Positions 1 to 11,475 of a stretch of 64,000 bases of DNA are shown here, in pieces. The translations under genes and the position numbers were made by a program. This stretch comes from Eutreptiella sp. 'Long Island Sound 2002' (taxonomy: Eukaryota > Euglenozoa > Euglenophyceae > Eutreptiales > Eutreptiaceae). Below the pieces are notes generated by a model, which worked only from the letters and a program-made list of their open reading frames with translations, was not told the DNA's origin and did no database searches. The DNA is taken from positions 3,511,789-3,575,788 of the forward strand of contig OZ038382.1 of assembly GCA_964036045.1 (NCBI GenBank), written 5' to 3'. The first letter of the stretch is position 1. Each line of letters begins with the position of its first letter.

Positions 1-322
1 GCCCGTGCCAGAACAATGGGAGGTGTTGTTTCTGCAACTTTTAGAACTGCGGAATTTCGCGGTTCCGTTTTCTGGTCGTCAATGAAGATCAAGCTTTTTC
101 ATTGGTTTGGGGCTGGGGATGGTATTCTGGGGATGCTAGTTTCTGCCCTGCCACCTGGTGCCCCTCCTTTGCAGTTGTCTTGCACCATTCGGCTCCTTGC
201 TTCACTTGCAGACAATGGTCCAGGGTTGCTTGTGTTTTCTCACCGCGCGCGCACAACAGTGGGTGTTGTTTCCGTCAAATTTGAGAATTTTAGCGTTGTT
301 CTCGCAGGGCGGGGGGGGGGGG
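1..322. repeat. dispersed repeat fragments ending in a poly-G run
   Basis: A motif of the form GGTGTTGTTTCTGCAA occurs at about 20-40 and again, diverged, at about 262-280. Related copies lie near 28200 and 28715. The segment ends in a run of about 14 G (310-323). Read on the minus strand, its terminus (C-run, then GCCCTGCGAG) matches the one at about 28160-28175, so these look like opposite-orientation copies of the same element end. No coding region is recognised. Confidence 0.4.
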
Positions 323-329
323 GGTAGTT

Positions 330-2460
330 TCTCGACGATATATGCAACAGATTGAACTTGGGTTGCTTCGGCGTGGCGGTACCCACTGTACTACCATGCA
401 CCAGAGTAAATTGCAGGCACAGGTCCATGGTCTCCCCACAGGGCACACGATTCATCGCGTGACTGCACTGTGCCCTGCAGCACTGGTGTAGAGACTGGGC
501 AGTCAGCCCGAGCGCCTTACTGCTACTCAGCACAGGCCTGATGTGTAAAAAAAAGTGCCATGACATGGCCATTAATTATCTTGTGACAATGCGAGTTTCC
601 AACGCTGCTGCAATGGGGGCCGTTTGCCTAAGCTGTGGTTCTGAACAGTATCAACAACAACATCAACAATCTGTGCCCTCAACTGGTGTGACAGCACATG
701 CTGTACTGGATTGTGCATGTACCTTAACGGTCTGAGTGGTAACGTGCCTGCTTCATGCAACATATTCACCCTGTGGAGTGCGCGCTGCATCATGCTATAT
801 AACCCCCCTGCTGTGCAAGCTGCAGTCTTACTTTGGAACAGTCGCGTTGGCGCCTGGCGGCGGCATTTAAACGATGTGCCAGAAGGAGGGACGGTTCAGA
901 CAGTCAAGACAATCCAGACAGTGAATCTCGGAGTGATTCCGGAGCGTGACAACTGTCGTCGCATTATGGCCGGGGCGGGGGGAGTGTAACGCTTCCCCTG
1001 ACCCTTCAGCTAGCCTTGGTACCACAGTGGGACATACACTTCCATTTCCCTGCCTAAGATAGCCCTTGTCTCAGGTTCCAGACGAGCACAAACTGTATCA
1101 TATCGGCCCCTACTTAAATGCGGTGCCAAATGTACTGGTGCGCTGAGACACGAGGAGTTTTGAGTTGACATGTATCAGCCTTGTGTGTTGTGGCAGAAAC
1201 CGCTGCATCATATACGTTGAAGAACGAGAGACCGGCCACAATGGGAGACTGCAGTCCAATAAACTTTGCACTTAGGTGTAAAGTGTCTTGCTCTCTCAGC
1301 AGATTGCTCATAACGACACTGAGTGAGGATTGACATCCCAGAGCACATGCTCATACCAACAGCACATGCTTGACAAGCTCAAGGCCCACTGGCTGTTGGG
1401 CGAACAAGCCGATTCTACCCAAATCGATCTCCTATTGAACTGGAAACATTTTTGCACGTTTGTCTAGCCCAGGGCTATTTCAGCCCCATATGGGTATGTC
1501 ACCGCTAGGACCATTTTTTGTGCATCGCACAGCATGCGCAATCGCAAAATGAGGTGCGGCCACTTGTGCCCAGCACCAAGGGCAATGAGCAAACATAGAC
1601 AGACAGCTGATAGGATGGTGGGTGTAATACCAATGGCACAGAAAGCCACTGGAAGCAAATGCATTCCTACATAGTTGAAAGAGACACATTTTTGCGCATT
1701 GCGCCGCTCGTAGGCGATGGCAAAATCATGTCTGGCCACTTGGGTAGTTTAAGGGCCATTCCAACCCCATATGGCTATGTCACGGTGGGGACCCCAGTTT
1801 GACCCCTAATTTGAAAACTACATTGTATTGCTCGTCTTCCCCCCCCCCAAAGTCACAGTGCGTCGGAGGAGCCCAGTCTGAGGAGGGGTAGAGAGCTCAG
1901 CTACACAGAAGATGAGCCTTCGTTCCCAGAGGTGTTCTCCTCACCTTCTTCATGGGCTCCGACGCTGGTACGCACGCTTCCACAGTCACGATGTCAGCCC
2001 AATGTGCAGTTGCGTAGTGGCTGTTGGACATAAAGATGCCATCCTCCAACCTCAACACAAAGGCTTGCCAAGTCTGTGCAGACATTGCACAACCCCATGA
2101 AAAGGAACTACAGGAGGAGTGTGCTGCAGTAGGAGCCCACTGCCCAAGATAGGTGAGGGCACAAGCAGATGCGCTCAGGGCCAAGCGCAAACCATTCCAC
2201 TGTAAAGCATCCTAGACGCCTTTTGTCGCCTTCAATGCCAGCCCCACAGGTGGGTGAAAACACATCACAATGGCGCATGTAGCACCGGCGGAACCTAATC
2301 CCCTCTCTGCATTGTGGTGGGCTTTGCAGTATTTGCAGTCCACGGGGTTCCTCACAGCAAATAGAGTGGTGTATATCTCGGTGGTGACACGAGAAAATGT
2401 CTCATGGCCCCCACATGTTGTTGCAGATTATACATGATCAAATACCACGAAACCAGTACA
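330..2460. other. no recognisable gene; short internal repeats
   Basis: No protein family could be recognised on either strand. A short segment containing CCCCATATGG and TATGTCAC occurs at about 1480-1500 and again at about 1768-1783, both preceded by GGCCA or GGGC-type sequence. This is a diverged duplication of roughly 300 bp. A C-run lies at about 1840-1850. Nothing else stands out. Confidence 0.35.
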
Positions 2461-3276
2461 GGGGGGGGAGAATTTCGCGGGGAAAATTTCGCCGTTAAGA
2501 AAAGTGGCGAAAATTTCCCCCTGTCGACATTTTTGCAGCGTGTGACAGGTGAGTACTGTGAATTCAGACATGCGCAGCGGTGTACCAAGCAGAGAGAAGG
2601 GACCAGGGATGTTTTTGTTTGCAACATGCAGTGGTTGTGCCCGGAATGCCGTGTTGCCCCAGGTTTTGAAAAAAAAATCGCCATTGGTCGGTATCAAGAG
2701 AACGTCACCTTCTGTTTTGCTGTCGCGTGACCCATTATCTCTGGAAACAGCAAACTTGCAAGGCTGTAATGCAAACCATGTTGCATCCTCATACTGGTCC
2801 CTTTGTGCCCATGGTTGTCACTTGTCGGGCTTCAGATCGTCATTTTTTTTTTTGCTTTTTGGCTGTGTTTGGCTTGGGTAAGGCACGTTCATAGTTGTAC
2901 TGATGTCGGTGCTGTCTGTCCAGCGATATGTCAATCTCCTGCCCATCAATTTCCTGCCCGTGCAATAGCCACTGGGACATGCAATTTTCAGCTGTGTCTT
3001 TTGGTACAGTGCCTTAGCAACCCTGTGGTGTGACCGAAAAGTGTGTGTCATTGTTGTGCGATCTTCGTGCCGGTGATCCATCCAGAGCCAATCAGCAAAT
3101 ACCAGGAACCATCCAGCGCCCACCAGGAAATAACAGGAACCATCCAGAGCCCACCAAGAAATGACAGGAACCATCCAGAGCCCACCAAGAAATAACAGGG
3201 ATCATCCAGAGCCCACTAGTATATGAAAACAAGCCTCAGGATTCCTGGAGGTGGCGAAATTTTCCCCCTGTCGAAA
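2461..3276. repeat. segment bounded by repeated GGCGAAA..TTTCCCCCTGTCGA
   Basis: The string GGCGAAAATTTCCCCCTGTCGA-type occurs at about 2504-2526 and again as a near-identical direct copy at about 3253-3275. Near the left end, 2461-2525 is also internally palindromic: GAAATTTTCGCC-type arms face each other around GTTAAGAAAAGT. This suggests the two ends of one mobile segment, or a duplicated terminus. No coding sequence is recognised inside it. Confidence 0.3.
3077..3220. repeat. ~31-32 bp tandem repeat, about 4.5 units
   Basis: Units of the form CCATCCAGAGCCCACCA followed by AGAAATAACAGGAA repeat head to tail from about 3077 to 3220 with a few substitutions per unit. It is a simple minisatellite inside the repeat-bounded segment at 2461-3276. 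Confidence 0.75.
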
Positions 3277-3498
3277 TAATCCCCGTTGGGATAACGCAGG
3301 TGTTATAGCAGATTTGTACGCCTCACACGCGTCGGGTGGGAAGCAAGGCATCCTCCATGTTTCCCCCGACCGACGGGTTGGCAACGCTCTCTCCATGCAC
3401 AAGCAATCTGCCATGGCATGTGGCACAGGTAGTCAGACGCGTAACGCCGCCGCAAGGGGGTTGATTGTAGACATCAAGCCGTGCTGCTCCACGGCATA

Positions 3499-3599
3499 CC
3501 CCCCCCCCCCCGTGCGCAAGCACCGCCTTGTCTAAGCACCAAGACCCGACCTGACCGTCACTTTCCTGACCTGGCTGGTGCTTGCGCAGGGGGGGGGGG
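3499..3599. mobile_element. 101-bp inverted-repeat element with C13/G11 caps
   Basis: A run of 13 C (3499-3511) is followed by G and then TGCGCAAGCACC (3513-3524). The exact reverse complement GGTGCTTGCGCA lies at 3577-3588 and runs into 11 G (3589-3599). The whole unit is therefore a fold-back with a 12-bp perfect stem extended by the C/G runs, around a ~52-bp centre. It resembles a minimal MITE and shares the C-cap/G-cap architecture with the elements near 8.3, 10.0 and 27.1 kb, although the TIR sequence differs. Mobility is inferred; no target duplication was identified. Confidence 0.6.
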
Positions 3600-4240
3600 T
3601 AGGCCTAACCTCATGCCCTATTCGCCGGTAGTCGGTCGGGCATAGTGCAATGCCCATGTTTGCCTCTCACCATTTTTCGTTAGCAGCAACGTCTCAGGGG
3701 GAGTGAGAGAGATACAGTGGACCACCACCCTTTGGCACCAACATGCCGTGCATCTTTGTTTGCTAAGATTGGAGGATAGGTTCTAGTGGTAGAAAAGCAA
3801 GACCCTCCCTGGAGTGACCTCTGTGCCATCCCTTTTGGTTCCATAGGCGCAACCCCCATGTTGCGAGGGCATGGAGGAGGACTCCATGGTGATGCGACGG
3901 TATGAGGTCCCATTGGTTCTGAAACCAATGGACCCCATCTACACCCCATGTCACCTTAATGCAAAAAAGGGAGGCACGACCAATTCGGCAGTGGATAGCA
4001 CACTGTGTTGAGTCACCCGGTTAGGCTAGGGGATAGGTGCAAGAGGTCTTTCCCGTGCACAACACAATAGTGTTAAGCATGTGTTGAGCGGCCGAGAGTG
4101 CTTGTCAGCAAGGAGCTTTAGAGGAACACAAAAAGGCCACATGCAAGCAAATGTAACCGTCAGAACACGGGGAGCCTCCATTTCTATAAGCGTAGTGCTT
4201 GTCCAGCCATCATCATGGCAACTCATGAAGGGGTGTCCAG
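3600..4240. other. no recognisable feature
   Basis: Both strands were read. There is no domain signature, no tandem repeat and no clear inverted repeat. The short ORFs here look random. Confidence 0.3.
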
Positions 4241-5150
4241 ATGGAGGGGCAAGGCACTCAGCCTATGGTTCTCAAATATTTGTGGTTACGTAGCTGCCTG
4301 GCATTGGGCATCAAGTGCACGTTAGCAGAGTTGGAGCCTACACATGGTGACACATCATTTGCTCTGTACGAGTTCATCACCCAAGAGGACGGGCACACGG
4401 ACAACGGCGGGGATTGGGCTGCCATCGGGCGCAGTGGAGCAAGTGGAGCGGGCGACGACACCGAGGCCACACCCAACAAAGAGGTATGCCCACTCGGGAC
4501 CAGAGGAGATGGAGGGAGAGTTGCAGACCGGAAGGGAAAGAAGAAGGCACAGAGGAATCGAGGCATCGAGGCACGGACATGCAAGCACACGAGAAAGAGG
4601 GCTGGGGTGTCCGCATGGACAATCCCAGGTTTAAACACTTTTGAACCACAGTTTAAAACACCAGCCACTCGTCCTTCTCTTAGTCATTTTTATTTTAGAC
4701 GACAGGACCCACCCACCCTACCCACACCATCTACTTTGAGCCACAGCATGCAGGTGGCATGGCACCATGGTCGGCATGGCATGCACACCAGCCACCAAGC
4801 CTACCCGACAATTTCAGGCAATATCTTCGAGATGTAGAATGCCAAATTTCTTGCAGGGCAAGTCAGGGATAGTGCGGGGTGCGATTTGCAGGCAAGACAG
4901 TGTGCGGCACGACAATACAACTTTAAACAAGCTATGCAAGGCACTCGAAAAGCACCAGCGATGGGCAGAGAGCGAAGGTCAAGGAGCGAGACCGCTGGCG
5001 CAGGCCGTGTGGAAAGCCTTCCTGGATTGTGACACTAATGGGGCAGTGGAACTTAAAGCGCTGCACAGGCTAAAGGTCAAAAACGAGAGAAAGAGGGCCA
5101 AAAAGGAAAAGAGGCAAGCCAAGAAGGGGCGAGGAAAGGGGGAGCGTTAG
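4241..5150 (+). pseudogene. unrecognised ORF pair (4241-4837; 4767-5150), cut by a repeat
   Basis: Two overlapping ATG-started ORFs in different frames encode 198 and 127 residues. Neither was recognised. The second has an acidic/polar middle (KALEKHQRWAESEG) and a strongly basic tail rich in K/R (KNERKRAKKEKRQAKKGRG). Its last codons and stop (from about 5140) lie inside the dispersed repeat that starts there, and the same sequence recurs at 29343 with no ORF. The natural C-terminus has therefore probably been lost to insertion. A gag-like protein of the DIRS-like remnant just downstream is possible, but this is inference from position only. Confidence 0.25.
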
Positions 5151-5850
5151 CGCGCCGGGCACGCACCGGGCATCTTTTTTGACCCGTGCCCCACCGGTGA
5201 CCTTTTAGGGGGTGCACTAAGCGCAGTGCGCGCACAGTGCAACTATTTGGACGTCTAGCCGTCCTAGAACCCCGTACTTTGTCATACTATGGCCATTACT
5301 GTTGTTTGACAACGGGTTTGATGCTTCTTTCACATTCAGGATATGGTATATTTGGATTCTCACCCAGTTTCACCCATTTTCATCCATTTTTTGCTCGTTT
5401 CCACCACATCCACTCCTTACTAGGTTGATTTCTCCCCACCATGGGGACCCCAAGAAAGCAAGGGGTAATGGAGCCATATTGATTTCTCCCCACCATGGGG
5501 ACCCCGAGAAGGTAGGGGTGATGTAGCGAATACTGAGTTTGCGCTTCGTTCTTGTGACGTGAGGCAGAAACGCCGTTCAAACCGCTTGCGGCTTGGGGAC
5601 TCATTACCATAGTGAAATCTATGGGAAAGGTAAAGGCAAAGTGCCATTTGTTAAGTACAATACAAATGACAGTTGGAGTTGTTGAATTCACAGCGATTGT
5701 CTAGTTATGCAACCTGCTTTGTAGGGAAGGTGCGCAGTCCATCATGGTCTATTTGGGGGACCTTCTCCATCAGAGGGTAAATCTGGGGCTGACGTCGGGA
5801 TAGCTAATAGAAAGGTAGCGCACCGGGCGCGCGCCGGGCAAACATTCCCC
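5140..5850. repeat. dispersed ~0.7 kb repeat, copy 1
   Basis: Highly similar along its length to 29343-30098. It starts GGGAGCGTTAGC followed by a GCGCGCCGGGC/GCACCGGGCA-type stretch and ends with a second copy of that stretch (about 5816-5840) before CAAACATTCCCC. The element therefore carries ~25-bp direct terminal repeats. Internally it holds about two tandem units (near 5425-5525) built on TTTCTCCCCACCATGGGGACC. It also has a conserved right half with TTGCGCTTCGTTCTTGTGACGTG. It has no coding capacity that I recognise, so a non-autonomous mobile element is likely. Confidence 0.7.
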
Positions 5851-6120
5851 CAAAGCTCAGGGGGAGGGATGACAACAATGACACCTCACTAGCCTCCGAG
5901 TCTACGTCCTCCTCATCCTCGTTTGGCAACAACACCTCCTTGGACGACACCGGGGCCAAGGCCACGACGTCTTGTGGAGGCAGCAACACCGCGAGATGAA
6001 GAGAAGGTGAAGTCTTGAAAGGCACTAGCAGTGGGTCCAACACGGAGTCCACGCTCATAGGGGGGCGGTGCCGCTTCAAATCCAAGAGAACACGAGTGTG
6101 GGAGGATTGTACGGAGCCGC

Positions 6121-6760
6121 CAAAGGCTAGCGGACCGGCTGCTGGCAAAATCGGTGGCAAAGGAGCAACTCAAAGAGGGAGGAGTCGTGCAAAAGGAGTG
6201 GGCCACCATCGATGACCTCGTGGCACTGGGGAGGGCACCCACATCCCCGGCTGAGAGGGGGCTCATTGCGCTTGCGCAACTGTCAGCCTTCCACTGCATT
6301 GGCGTTAGCGAGGCATGCATGGAGAAGGGGCTCCTTGTGTTCTCGGGTACCAAGTCCAGTCAAGGCCTGCAATGGCGGGACGTGGGGCCGTGGGCATCAG
6401 CATCGGGTAGGCGGCTCACCGAATTGAGAACCAGGCATGAATACCGAGCTGACAGGCTAGTATGGTGCACAACGAGGGATGATATGCAGTGTGGGCTGTG
6501 ACGGCTTGTCGATAAGGCACGGGGGCGGACAAGAACGCCCGGTGGCACTACTTGTGCCGTCTTGGCGCAGCACACTTGCTAGCTGTGGGGATACCAATCT
6601 CGTTCATCCAGATATGCGGAGGATGGAAAACGGCATGGGTCGCAGAAATGTATGTCAAGGCGCCACCATCCTGGCGGTTCCAGCGGGAGGCGCCACTGCC
6701 GTGGCTCGATTGGGCAAGCGGCGGGTCACGGTCGCGCAAAGAAAAGGCCCCACGTTGGGT
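6121..6760 (+). pseudogene. tyrosine recombinase remnant of a DIRS-like element
   Basis: Frame 1 (about 6121-6501) reads an AT-hook-free helical region with VALGRAPTSPAERGLIALAQ and SSQGLQWRDVGPW, consistent with the central part of a DIRS/Crypton-type tyrosine recombinase. After a shift to frame 0 (about 6540-6680) it reads LGAAHLLAVGIPISFIQ, then GGWKT and EMYV. That matches the C-terminal block of such recombinases: HxxR region, glycine-tryptophan turn, catalytic Tyr. The expected Arg of HxxR appears to read Cys (HYLCR). Frameshifts and stops make it non-functional. It lies upstream of a reverse-transcriptase remnant, so the order is recombinase then RT. Assignment is by motif pattern only. 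Confidence 0.55.
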
Positions 6761-7087
6761 CTATGGCCGGCAGGGCTGCAGCGCGAGATGACCGCACCCC
6801 ATGCGGGACTTCGTCGGCAAGGGCAAAGTGGAGACGCCGGCAGCCACTAGGAAAGGAAGAGGGCGAGATCCTCGACAAACACGCGCAGCACCAAGTCGCA
6901 TCAACCGAAGACACAAAGCTGGCAAACTGGTCAAGGACAGAGCCGCAACAGAGGGGCACATGAGCGGAAGTCACAGACGGAGAAAGGCTCAGAGCGCATC
7001 ACGCGCGCGTGGTGGGAGGAGAGGGCAGGTGAGGCATGGACGGAGTGCAGGGAAGACAACTGGCGGCTGGCGAAAAATATCACCCAG

Positions 7088-7306
7088 GTGAACATCGTCA
7101 AGAGGGGCAGCAAGCAAATGGTGCAAATGGTGATGGAGGACATCATCGAAGATCCGAGGCGGTTGAAGGGCGGAGAGCAGGGTGTGGCACTGATGATGGA
7201 GGCGCTATTAGGACTGAATGATGACAATGAGGAGGAAGAGGAGGATGGATACTACTCGTCGTCGTCGTGGTCACAGGAGGAGGAGGTCACGGAAGAAGCA
7301 GCCTGA
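7088..7306 (+). other. short acidic ORF between recombinase and RT remnants
   Basis: This is a 72-codon ORF whose C-terminal half is almost entirely Asp/Glu/Ser (NDDNEEEEEDGYYSSSS). No family is recognised. Its position between the recombinase and reverse-transcriptase remnants suggests linker or N-terminal RT-polyprotein sequence of the same DIRS-like element. It may not be an independent gene. Confidence 0.25.
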
Positions 7307-7384
7307 GCGGGCGTGTGAGAAGCAGGGGAGGTCCACATACACCCTAGGATGTGGCGACGCCTGGTACCGCAGGGGCTGAAGCAG

Positions 7385-7890
7385 GTCTATGTGCAGGTGA
7401 ACGCACATGGGAAGCCGAGAGCGTGGAAGTGCCAAAAGCTGCCGAAGATGATGCGGGCCATACAAGTGTAGACGAAAGGAGTACACTACAGAACGAGGCA
7501 TGCCAACGCACGGGTGTTCCCGAAGCCGAAAAACAGCGTCAAGTGCGGGACGATCCTCGACGGGGGCCGCTAAACGACGGGGGCGGCAGAAGGCCACAAA
7601 AGTTTTGGATGCCCGGGCCGGAGCAGCAGCTGGACTTTATGCACGGAACCAAGACACGAGGCCGGTGGTGGCTGGCAAAGCTGTACGTGCAGAACGCCTT
7701 TTGGTCGCTGAAAGCTACCAAGAGAATGGAGAGGAGTCTTCAAGCTGGAGACGGCGGACGGTAGTATAGTAGGCCGCCGTTCGGATGGAAGTACACGCCC
7801 GTGATCTGCCAAACCATCGTGAAACGGATCATCGACAACTGCTTTGTGTACTCTCGACCGACACTTGGTGGAACTTCAGTTACGAGTTAA
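7385..7890 (+). pseudogene. DIRS-type reverse transcriptase remnant, N-terminal half
   Basis: Frame 2 (to about 7565) reads FPKPKNSVKCGTILDG, then frame 1 continues LNDGGGRRPQKFWMPGPEQ and KLYVQNAFWSLKAT. This is motif A, with Val where the catalytic Asp normally lies (DLKNAFWSL in the 20 kb element). After one in-frame TAG (7762-7764) it reads PPFGWKYTPVICQ, an excellent motif B of DIRS/Ngaro RTs. The frame closes soon after FVYSRP, before motif C. A frameshift near 7565, the TAG and the missing palm Asp show decay. The downstream half of a matching RT is found inverted at 8095-8327. Confidence 0.7.
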
Positions 7891-8094
7891 AAAAAAACGG
7901 ATCGTCGACAACGCCTTGAAGGGCATGAAAGGAGTTCGAGCATGTGTGGTGTGACTATGTGCAAGCATGTTTCCGTTTCAACTAGACATTAATTTGAGTA
8001 GAATTGGCTGAGGGGAAACCATATGACAATATAGTTTTCAAGGACCCCCCCCCCCCGCATTGCAAGCAATCACAAAACGATGGGCCATTCATTT

Positions 8095-8327
8095 CGAGAC
8101 GGCATTGTGCAGTCCGCACGCGTTATTGGTGAACATGCACTGGTCTACATCTATGGCTTTTCCTATGAGCTGCAGTTTTTGCATAGGCTCCGGTTCGCTC
8201 TTTTCGTTAATGACGAATCCTGATGCTTTGAGCTTCTAGGCTATGGTTTCCACAGCTCTTCGTGTGGACTTCTCGGTAAGGTCTGGGGTTAATATGTTGT
8301 CGATGTACACCCATGATGGCAAAAGCT
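8095..8327 (-). pseudogene. DIRS-type RT remnant, motif C onwards, opposite strand
   Basis: On the minus strand from about 8327 the frame reads VYIDNILTPDLTEK, then VETIA, an in-frame TAG, KLKASGFVINEKSEPEP and LQLIGKAID. This is the RT motif C box (YIDN for YIDD), the helix after it, and motif D/E (GF..N..KSE....... LIGK). It supplies exactly what is missing from the plus-strand remnant ending at about 7890, so the two may be one RT split by an inversion, or two independent copies. The second catalytic Asp is Asn, and the TAG breaks the frame. Confidence 0.6.
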
Positions 8328-8328
8328 A

Positions 8329-9530
8329 CCCCCCCCCCTTGTCGAAGCTACAGCCTTCTCTAAGCTACAGCAGCCGTAGGTATTGATTCCGTACCTAATT
8401 TGATTCCTATTGGGATTGCCGCCATTCCAATCCTACCCCAACAAGGACCGTAGCTGTGGCGCCGCTTCCCCGAGCCAATGGCTCACTTGACATGCCTAGC
8501 CTGGTCTCACCCGCAGACAAACACATTACACTACCCGCAAGATGATACCAATGTATTTGCTGTGCGCCACAGTGTTGCACGGCTAGTGTGTGCTAACCTA
8601 CGGTCCCGATGTCTGTGACTCGTGACCACCAAGATGGACCCCATTTTGTGGTCCAGGTTCGGCCTCTGTGCTAATCGACGGATATCACATACGCCCGCAA
8701 TGTGCCTTAAATGATACTACATTGTATGATGCAAAGGGGGCACCTAACTCCTGTAGTGATAGCACCCAGCAAGGAACCTTAGGGACACACTCGGCCGTGC
8801 ACACCTACATTGCAGCCAACCGAGACTGTCGCTCAATTGATGTAATCCAACATGACGTCAGCAGCAGGGAAAACATGGAGGACCAGCCATGAGCTGAAAC
8901 CCGTATGCAGACTCGGGCTCTACCGTGATTTGTACTTACATGCACTTGCCCTTCGGGCCCTGGCACTTTCAGTTTGGCCAATTTGATGAAAAAATCACAT
9001 ACCCCTGCAATGATTGCATGATGGGCATGCACTACTACATGAAGGGTCAACACATATTGTCATCGTATGGTGCCAAGACCTCGGTTCCACCTCTCCCCAT
9101 TGATGTCCATCTGTGGACATGCATAACCTGCATGAAGTCTGTGGCTATGGTTTCAACGGTTGTACATACACTAGGCAATCGCCAAAGCGCCTATTCCTTG
9201 TTTATGGCTCCTCTGCAAACTCTGAACTCTTGTGGCGCCGGAACACAAAAAAATTTTCGGTACAAAATGTAGTGCAACCACATAAGACATGGTTTTGGTG
9301 ACAAATATACGAATTGCATGGAGTCATGGACACATTTGGTGTGATTGTTTGCCCACTTGATCCCACGGAGCTCTGATTTTGGGGATATTTGTGCATTATC
9401 TTCCCCTTTCTTGCATCAGCTCACCATGCCGGTAGCTGTATGTGTCGCGCGCAAGCTACGGCCTTGTCTAAGCTACAATAGGCGTAGGGACTGTATTGAT
9501 TCCGTACTTTTGCGTAGCTTAGACAGGGGG
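8329..9530. mobile_element. C/G-capped TIR transposon, long copy
   Basis: The left end is a C10 run (8329-8338) continuing CTTGTCGAAGCTAC. The right end is TGCGTAGCTTAGACAG running into G5 (to 9530). The ends are inverted copies of each other in the same pattern as 27055-27312. The right third (about 9255-9530) aligns with 10120-10631 and 27120-27312, sharing GTAGTGCAACCACATAAGACATG-type and GGCGTAGGGACTGTATT-type blocks. About 8420-9255 has no counterpart in the other copies and may be secondary insertion or extra native sequence. No transposase ORF was seen, so it is non-autonomous. Confidence 0.5.
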
Positions 9531-10027
9531 TACATCCTTATGCCTCGAGGCTGAAGAGGCAGCATCTATCCGTGCTGTGTGTATTGACCAATAGACAGGC
9601 TACAAGTCCTTCTTCGACGGGCCAACCACAGGCAAGTGTATTTCTACGTTGGCCAACAATTGCGTCCTCAAGATTATGGGGTACACCAAGCTACTCACCA
9701 TGCAGCTTGGCCCAAGCATCAGAGTGCCATTGCTCAAAGGAGAACCCTCTCAGTTGCAAGTGATCATGCACAAGTTACTCACTAGATGATATCTCACTTG
9801 GCACAAGTTGCTAGGAGGTCCAACAAGTTGTTAGGGAGGGCACAAAGCTCCCATGTGTTTGCATAGTGCTAGAGAGCCACTTGGTCCTCTTTTATGCACA
9901 CCACCAAAATCACTACTCTCTAGTTCCCTTCTCTTCACACCTTGCGGCACGGGGATGCATCTAGCTCAAGCAACAGGGTAAATTTGCTAGAACCAGGAGC
10001 TAGGGTCCAAGCAGCCTCCTCTACTCC
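9531..10027. other. no recognisable feature
   Basis: Short spacer between two C/G-capped TIR elements. No protein signature or repeat was recognised. Confidence 0.3.
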
Positions 10028-10631
10028 ACCCCCCACCCACCCCTTGTCACAGGTACACCATTGTCCAAGCTACAGTGGGTGTAAAGACCGTATTAATTTG
10101 GGACCTGATTTGATTCGGTACCAAAGGCAGTGCAACCACATAAAACATGCGTTTGGTGATGAATTTGCCAACTACATGGAGTCGTGGACACATTTGTTGT
10201 GAGTGTTTGCCCAATTGAATCCACATAGCTCTGATTTTTGGGATATTTCTGCACTATATCCCCCTTTGTTGCACCAGCGCATCATGCAATCTGCTTTTTG
10301 ACCCTGGGCATCCAGTGGTGAGCATGTGCAGTTGTTCAGCATGGTGTATGATCACAAGAAGGGTTTCCAAGCCGAATATTTGTAGGCTTCTCATGCCTCA
10401 CTGCTTATGAGAACATTGGTGTGAACCTGAAATTTATGTTTCAAACACTTTCTCATTTTTGCATGCCATGGGAACGTGGGTGGATGTTAAGGTGCACTCA
10501 ATACCATGCGCTACTCACGTGTGTGTTGGTAGTTGTATATGTTGCGCGGAAGCTACGGCCTTGTCCAAGCTATAGTAGGCGTAGGGATTGTATTAATTTG
10601 GCACTTTTGCGTAGCTTTTACAAGGGGGGGG
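10028..10631. mobile_element. C/G-capped TIR transposon, ~0.6 kb copy
   Basis: The left end is C-rich (10028-10043) with CTTGTCACAGG, then TTGTCCAAGCTACAG. The right end is TGCGTAGCTTTTACAAG running into G8 (10624-10631). The middle contains GCAACCACATAAAACATG, CATGGAGTCGTGGACACATTTG and AGCTCTGATTTTTGGGATATTT. All of these recur in the 8.3-9.5 kb copy, so they are family-specific internal sequence. No ORF of interest. Confidence 0.55.
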
Positions 10632-10719
10632 CACTAATTTCAGCAGTGCACACACACCTGTGCACCGTGCATAGGCCTATGGATGGCCCTGCAACATAGC
10701 CACCGAACTAAAGTTTATA

Positions 10720-11475
10720 AAGTAAACTTGAGTTTAAATTGGGCAAGGGGGTGGGAGGAGGGCACCTTGTGCGCGCTCGCCTAGTGTTTGTTTGTTTTGT
10801 GGTGTACCGTCGGCGGTGGCTGCCGGCACAGCAGCCGACTGGTCACGCGACATGACGTTTGTGAACTGCAGCAATTCTCGTGGCCGTGTGCTGTGGGTTT
10901 GGGGGCAGTGGATGCGGTGTTGGGCGAGGATGAGGGGACGGTGGCACACGCGGGAGGGAGATGCCGCCGTGCCTGTGTGTGTGGGGCGCGCGTGCTGCCT
11001 GGGGAAGTGTGTCGCCTGGTGCTCCAGGCCCCGGTGGGGAGGCTGGGGGAGCCTGACACTGAGCCCACCGGGGGAGTTGTCGGCCTGGACACGCCACCTC
11101 CAGGTCTACTGACATGCCGCTGGTCGCCCACTACTGCCGATGGCAGGGGGTGGCCATGCTCCACACACGACTGGGGGCGGTCCGCACTCCCTGATTGCAC
11201 TGGCACGGGTGGTGCTGCTCTAGGCTGGACCTGCCTCCCACGGTGACGGGGCGGGCGGTTGGAGGGGCCCCGGGGCGCGCCGAGCGCTTCCCTGCCCCGG
11301 GGTCCACCCGGGCCAGAGGTCCGGGCGGCGGTGCAACTGTCCTCGTAAACGGGGGGGCCCGGAGGGCACACCACCCGAGTGACCGCTCCTTGAAGCGGGG
11401 GGGGAGGGGGGCAAGAGCAAGGCAGCAAGTGCCAAGCCCATGGGGGGGAAAACAATTTAAACTTGTGGTGGCCAG
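10720..11475. other. GC-rich segment flanked by short AT inverted repeats
   Basis: A distinctly GC-rich block (about 10750-11440), open in several frames on both strands, is bordered by AGTTTAAATTG (about 10730-10740) and its inverse CAATTTAAACT (about 11452-11462). The long overlapping ORFs (up to 224 codons) have Pro/Arg/Gly-rich composition typical of spurious translation and no recognised motif. It may be a TIR element or an isolated GC island. Confidence 0.3.

Noticed and set aside
10781-11455. 224-codon minus-strand ORF as a gene
   Set aside because: Overlapped by plus-strand ORFs of similar length in a GC-rich block. Composition is Pro/Arg/Ser/Thr-biased and no motif is present.
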